This document shows positions 6,064-7,985 of a stretch of 7,985 nt of DNA, piece by piece (within the stretch, counting starts at the first letter, position 1; each line of letters begins with the position of its first letter). Location of the stretch: assembly GCA_051657745.1 (NCBI GenBank), contig JBOFLG010000161.1, forward strand, positions 1 to 7,985, in the 5' to 3' direction. A program made the position numbers and the translations under genes. The DNA comes from JBOFLG01 sp051657745. GTDB lineage: Bacteria > Actinomycetota > Actinomycetes > Actinomycetales > Dermatophilaceae. Below the pieces are notes generated by a model, which made no database searches, was not told where the DNA came from, and saw only the letters and a program-made list of their open reading frames with translations.

Positions 6064-6603
6064 TCAGACCGGATGACCGACGTGCGCGAGCGCCATCCGT
6101 AACAGCACCCCGTGCCCGCGGTCCATCTCGGCCTGCACCACCGGGTCGAGTACCTGTTCTGGGGTGAGCCAGGTGAGGTCGAGTGCGTCGTGCTGCGGCG
6201 CGCAGTCACCGTCGACCGGCACCACGAACGCCAGCGACACCGCGTGCTGCCGAGGGTCGTGAAACGGTGTCACCCCTGGGGTGGGGAAGTACTCGGCCAC
6301 GGTGAACGGCTGCGGGCTGGACGGGACTCGGGGCAGCGCCATGGGGCCGAGATCTTTCTCGAGGTGTCGCAGCACCGCGTCGCGCACCCGCTCATGGTGC
6401 AGGACCCGGCCGGACACCAGTTCACGACTCACCCGGCCCTCCCCGTCCAGCCGGAGCAGCACTCCGACCGCGGTGACCGCCCCTCGATCGTCGACCCGCA
6501 CCGGCACGCAATCGACGTAGAGGATGGGCAGCCGAGCGCGCGCCGAGTCGAGCTCCTCTCGGCTCAACCACGCGGCATCCTGGTCCAACTCCAGAGGGGT
6601 CAT
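6064..6603 (-). CDS. NUDIX-fold protein with degenerate Nudix box (DUF4916-like)
   Basis: A 179-residue protein resembling the actinobacterial 'NUDIX hydrolase family' with the DUF4916 label, recalled from motifs such as LPILYVDCVPVRVDD (25-39), HLEKDLGPMALP and FTVAEYFPTPGVTPFHDPRQHAVSLAFVVPV. NUDIX enzymes hydrolyse nucleoside diphosphates linked to another group, using the box GX5EX7REUXEEXGU. Here residues 65-87 keep the spacing, with G65, E71, R79 and G86, but RE is R79-H80 and EE is K83-D84, so most metal-binding glutamates are missing. It may be a weak hydrolase, use other ligands, or be a binding protein. The ATG at 6601-6603 starts at the family-typical MTPLELD; the frame is open further upstream into the toroid gene's region but that part has no coding character. 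It is downstream of the toroid gene on the same strand (80-bp gap) and convergent with plsC. The substrate is unknown. Confidence 0.85.
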   Translation of the reverse strand: MTPLELDQDAAWLSREELDSARARLPILYVDCVPVRVDDRGAVTAVGVLLRLDGEGRVSRELVSGRVLHHERVRDAVLRHLEKDLGPMALPRVPSSPQPFTVAEYFPTPGVTPFHDPRQHAVSLAFVVPVDGDCAPQHDALDLTWLTPEQVLDPVVQAEMDRGHGVLLRMALAHVGHPV

Positions 6604-6616
6604 GATTCCGATTCTG
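6604..6616 (-). promoter_or_regulatory. Candidate leaderless promoter of the NUDIX gene
   Basis: On the minus strand CAGAAT (complement of 6611-6616) is followed by exactly 7 nt and then the ATG, the spacing expected of a -10 box of a leaderless transcript. There is no good ribosome binding site (only GGA, 3 nt away) and no recognisable -35 box. It is a weaker match than the plsC one. Confidence 0.3.
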
Positions 6617-6620
6617 CCAA

Positions 6621-6632
6621 CCCGCCGGCGGG
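6621..6632. repeat. 12-bp perfect palindrome CCCGCCGGCGGG
   Basis: CCCGCCGGCGGG is identical to its own reverse complement. It lies in the 80-bp gap between the toroid gene and the NUDIX gene, where the -35 to -10 spacer of the candidate NUDIX promoter would be, so it could be an operator. It could equally be a chance GC-only palindrome or part of a termination structure for the toroid gene. Confidence 0.6.
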
Positions 6633-6683
6633 CCTCGTGCGTTGCCTCTGCCGGGGCCGTTGGCGCGGAGGCGGGCCGGTGGC

Positions 6684-7985
6684 CTACGCGTGGGTCCCGC
6701 GTGGGCGGGACACCACCACCGCGGCAGCCCCCATCACGAACAGGAGGAGCCCGAGGAGGGCTGGCAGCACCGGGTCGGTGCCGGTCCGCGCGAGGTCTTC
6801 GGCATCCGTCGATGCCGCGAGGGCAGCGGCTGGGCCGGTGCTCTCGCCGCCGGAGGCCCGCTCGGAAGCGACCGAGTCGACCGCCGAGGTTCGGCCAGGC
6901 GTGGGATCGGCGGTCGTGCAGGCCGGCTTGGGCGCCGTGGCGTCGGCGTCCTTGGCGGTGATCGCAGACAACGGGACCCCCGAGAGTGCCAGCACGGCCT
7001 GGGTCGTGGATCGGCGGTCCTGGTCGCTGGGTGCGGCCGCGTCCTGCGCGCGCTGCTGCTCCCGCAACGCGGGTGTGTCGTAGGCGACCCCTCCGCGCAG
7101 GACTGGAGCGAAGGAGCATCCGTACTGCAGGGTCGCGAGGTAGGAGGTCGCGAGTCGGGCTCGCGCGGTGCGTCCCCCGGCGAGCAGGGCCTGGCCGGCC
7201 AGGCCGGTGCTGGTGGCGTTGACCGACGCGCTCCTCCCGGACCCACCAAGCCCACCGTCATCGCGCTGACGCGACTCGATGAAGTCGAGTCCGCGGTCGA
7301 CGGCGGCGGCCTGGCCACCGGCGGCGAGCAGGGCCTGCACCGCCATTGCCGTGGCGTCGGGGTCGGCCGAGGCGTCGGCGGTGCAGCCGCCCTTCGTCAT
7401 CGCCAGCTGGAAGCCACCGTTCGGGCACTGCTGGGCACGCAGGTAGCGCAGTGCGTTGCCGCTCACGGTCCGGTCGACCCGGCCCAGACCGATGATGGCG
7501 AGCGATTGGGTGATGGTGGTGGAGAGGTCGTTGGTGCCGGTGTCCGAGAACCGGCCGGTGGGCTGCTCGAGGGCCTCCAGGCTGGCCACCAGGTCGACGC
7601 CGCCGAAGCTGCGCGGTGCGACGCCCTGGGTTGCGGCCACGATGAGCACCTTGGCGATGGGGCCGACATAGAGGTTGTTCGGCGTACTGGGGTCGCGGTC
7701 GGTGTCGGCCTGGATGTAGGTGCCCAGGCGGTTGGCGAGGGTGGCGGTGGCCTGGGCCGCAGCCTTCTGCCCGGTACCGGCGGCGTTGAGCGCGAGCACG
7801 GCGTCGGCCACCAGGCCGAAGTCTGGGTACTCGACGCCTTGGAACTCGGTGCTGAAGGTGTAGCCGCTGGTGTGTAGTTCTTGGGCGAGGTAGCTGCCTG
7901 CGAGCTGCGCCGGGTCGGTCGTGGCGGCGGGGCCGAGCCTGGCAGCAGGGCCGAAGTCGGTGGTGCGGCCGCCGCGCACCAGGCG
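6684..7985 (-). CDS. Sortase-anchored alpha/alpha-toroid (prenyltransferase/squalene-oxidase repeat) protein, C-terminal part
   Basis: Probable exported cell-wall protein; about 433 residues are visible and the reading frame is open at the right edge. I number residues from the GTG at 7979, which is not taken as the true start because no signal peptide is visible. Residues ~25-335 consist of helical repeats with family-like turns: YPDFGLVADAVLALNAAG (51-68), QPTGRFSDTG (139-148), QCPNGGFQLA (184-193), RQRDDGGLGG (238-247). These resemble the alpha/alpha toroid of prenyltransferase/squalene-cyclase-like proteins, including the cobalamin binders intrinsic factor and transcobalamin. Cysteines at 185, 199, 288 and 354 could form disulfides. 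A disordered Ala/Ser/Thr-rich linker (~343-394) leads to LARTG (396-400), a hydrophobic helix (403-423) and a short basic tail, a sortase signal of the LAxTG type used by class E sortases. No DUF4430 domain follows the toroid. The catalytic DXDD motif of cyclases is not seen, so ligand binding is likelier than catalysis; the ligand is unknown. Confidence 0.82.
   Translation of the reverse strand, partial: RLVRGGRTTDFGPAARLGPAATTDPAQLAGSYLAQELHTSGYTFSTEFQGVEYPDFGLVADAVLALNAAGTGQKAAAQATATLANRLGTYIQADTDRDPSTPNNLYVGPIAKVLIVAATQGVAPRSFGGVDLVASLEALEQPTGRFSDTGTNDLSTTITQSLAIIGLGRVDRTVSGNALRYLRAQQCPNGGFQLAMTKGGCTADASADPDATAMAVQALLAAGGQAAAVDRGLDFIESRQRDDGGLGGSGRSASVNATSTGLAGQALLAGGRTARARLATSYLATLQYGCSFAPVLRGGVAYDTPALREQQRAQDAAAPSDQDRRSTTQAVLALSGVPLSAITAKDADATAPKPACTTADPTPGRTSAVDSVASERASGGESTGPAAALAASTDAEDLARTGTDPVLPALLGLLLFVMGAAAVVVSRPRGTHA
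6780..6794 (-). other. LARTG sorting motif of the toroid protein
   Basis: The five codons encode Leu-Ala-Arg-Thr-Gly, followed by about 21 hydrophobic residues and a tail with two arginines and a histidine. This three-part arrangement is the standard cell-wall sorting signal; LAxTG rather than LPxTG is typical of class E sortases in high-GC actinobacteria. No sortase gene is in the window. Confidence 0.8.

Noticed and set aside
6604..7119. N-terminal extension of the NUDIX frame up to 7119
   Set aside because: The frame is open by chance over the toroid gene; the extension is Arg/Pro-rich and the family starts at MTPLEL (6603).
6112..7877. Long plus-strand open frames (6112-7083 and 6642-7877) over the NUDIX and toroid genes
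   Set aside because: Antisense shadows: the minus-strand frames hold the NUDIX box, toroid turns and a complete sorting signal, while the plus-strand translations are Gly/Arg-rich with no domain.
1..7985. tRNA, rRNA or riboswitch genes
   Set aside because: I found no tRNA cloverleaf, rRNA segment or recognisable riboswitch core; intergenic space is limited to 881-1233, 5215-5248, 6002-6063 and 6604-6683.

Overview
The window is very GC-rich, with strong G/C at third codon positions and long spurious open frames on the opposite strand of every gene. Its content (a single-chain EccC motor, an EccD-type membrane protein, a sortase signal of LAxTG form, and a NUDIX-like protein of a family I associate with actinobacteria) points to a high-GC actinobacterium. 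I cannot name the genus; a non-mycobacterial lineage is my inference from the uninterrupted EccC chain.

Layout. (1) Positions 1-880, minus strand: the first ~293 residues of a probable type VII secretion (T7SS/ESX) membrane protein EccD, with a ubiquitin-like (YukD) N-terminus followed by membrane segments; it runs off the left edge. (2) 881-1233: a divergent, structured intergenic region holding 10-bp tandem repeats, a short palindrome, a possible -10 box and two hairpins. (3) 1234-5214, plus strand: a complete eccC encoding a 1326-residue FtsK/SpoIIIE-type ATPase with two N-terminal membrane segments, a DUF-type domain and three P-loop modules. (4) 5249-6001, plus strand: a plsC-like 1-acylglycerol-3-phosphate acyltransferase gene, apparently read from its own leaderless promoter. 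(5) 6002-6063: a convergent gap with a hairpin that may terminate transcription. (6) 6064-6603, minus strand: a NUDIX-fold protein with a degenerate Nudix box. (7) 6684 to the right edge, minus strand: the C-terminal ~433 residues of an exported alpha/alpha-toroid (prenyltransferase/squalene-oxidase repeat) protein ending in an LARTG cell-wall sorting signal.

How they fit together. EccC and EccD are two core parts of one secretion machine: EccC is the cytosolic motor that recognises substrates, and EccD forms the membrane vestibule and carries a ubiquitin-like domain. Their divergent start sites suggest control from the shared intergenic region. The rest of the T7SS locus (EccB, EccE, mycosin, WXG100 substrates) is not in the window and, if present, probably lies beyond the left edge. 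PlsC, the NUDIX protein and the toroid protein have no evident link to secretion and look like neighbouring housekeeping or surface functions.

No clearly undescribed multi-gene system is visible. The best leads are small: the repeat/palindrome/hairpin architecture upstream of eccC, a 15-bp minisatellite in an EccD extracytoplasmic loop, an A/T-rich codon patch after the first Walker B motif of EccC that shares a 12-nt word with the second module, the degenerate NUDIX box, and the sortase-anchored toroid protein.
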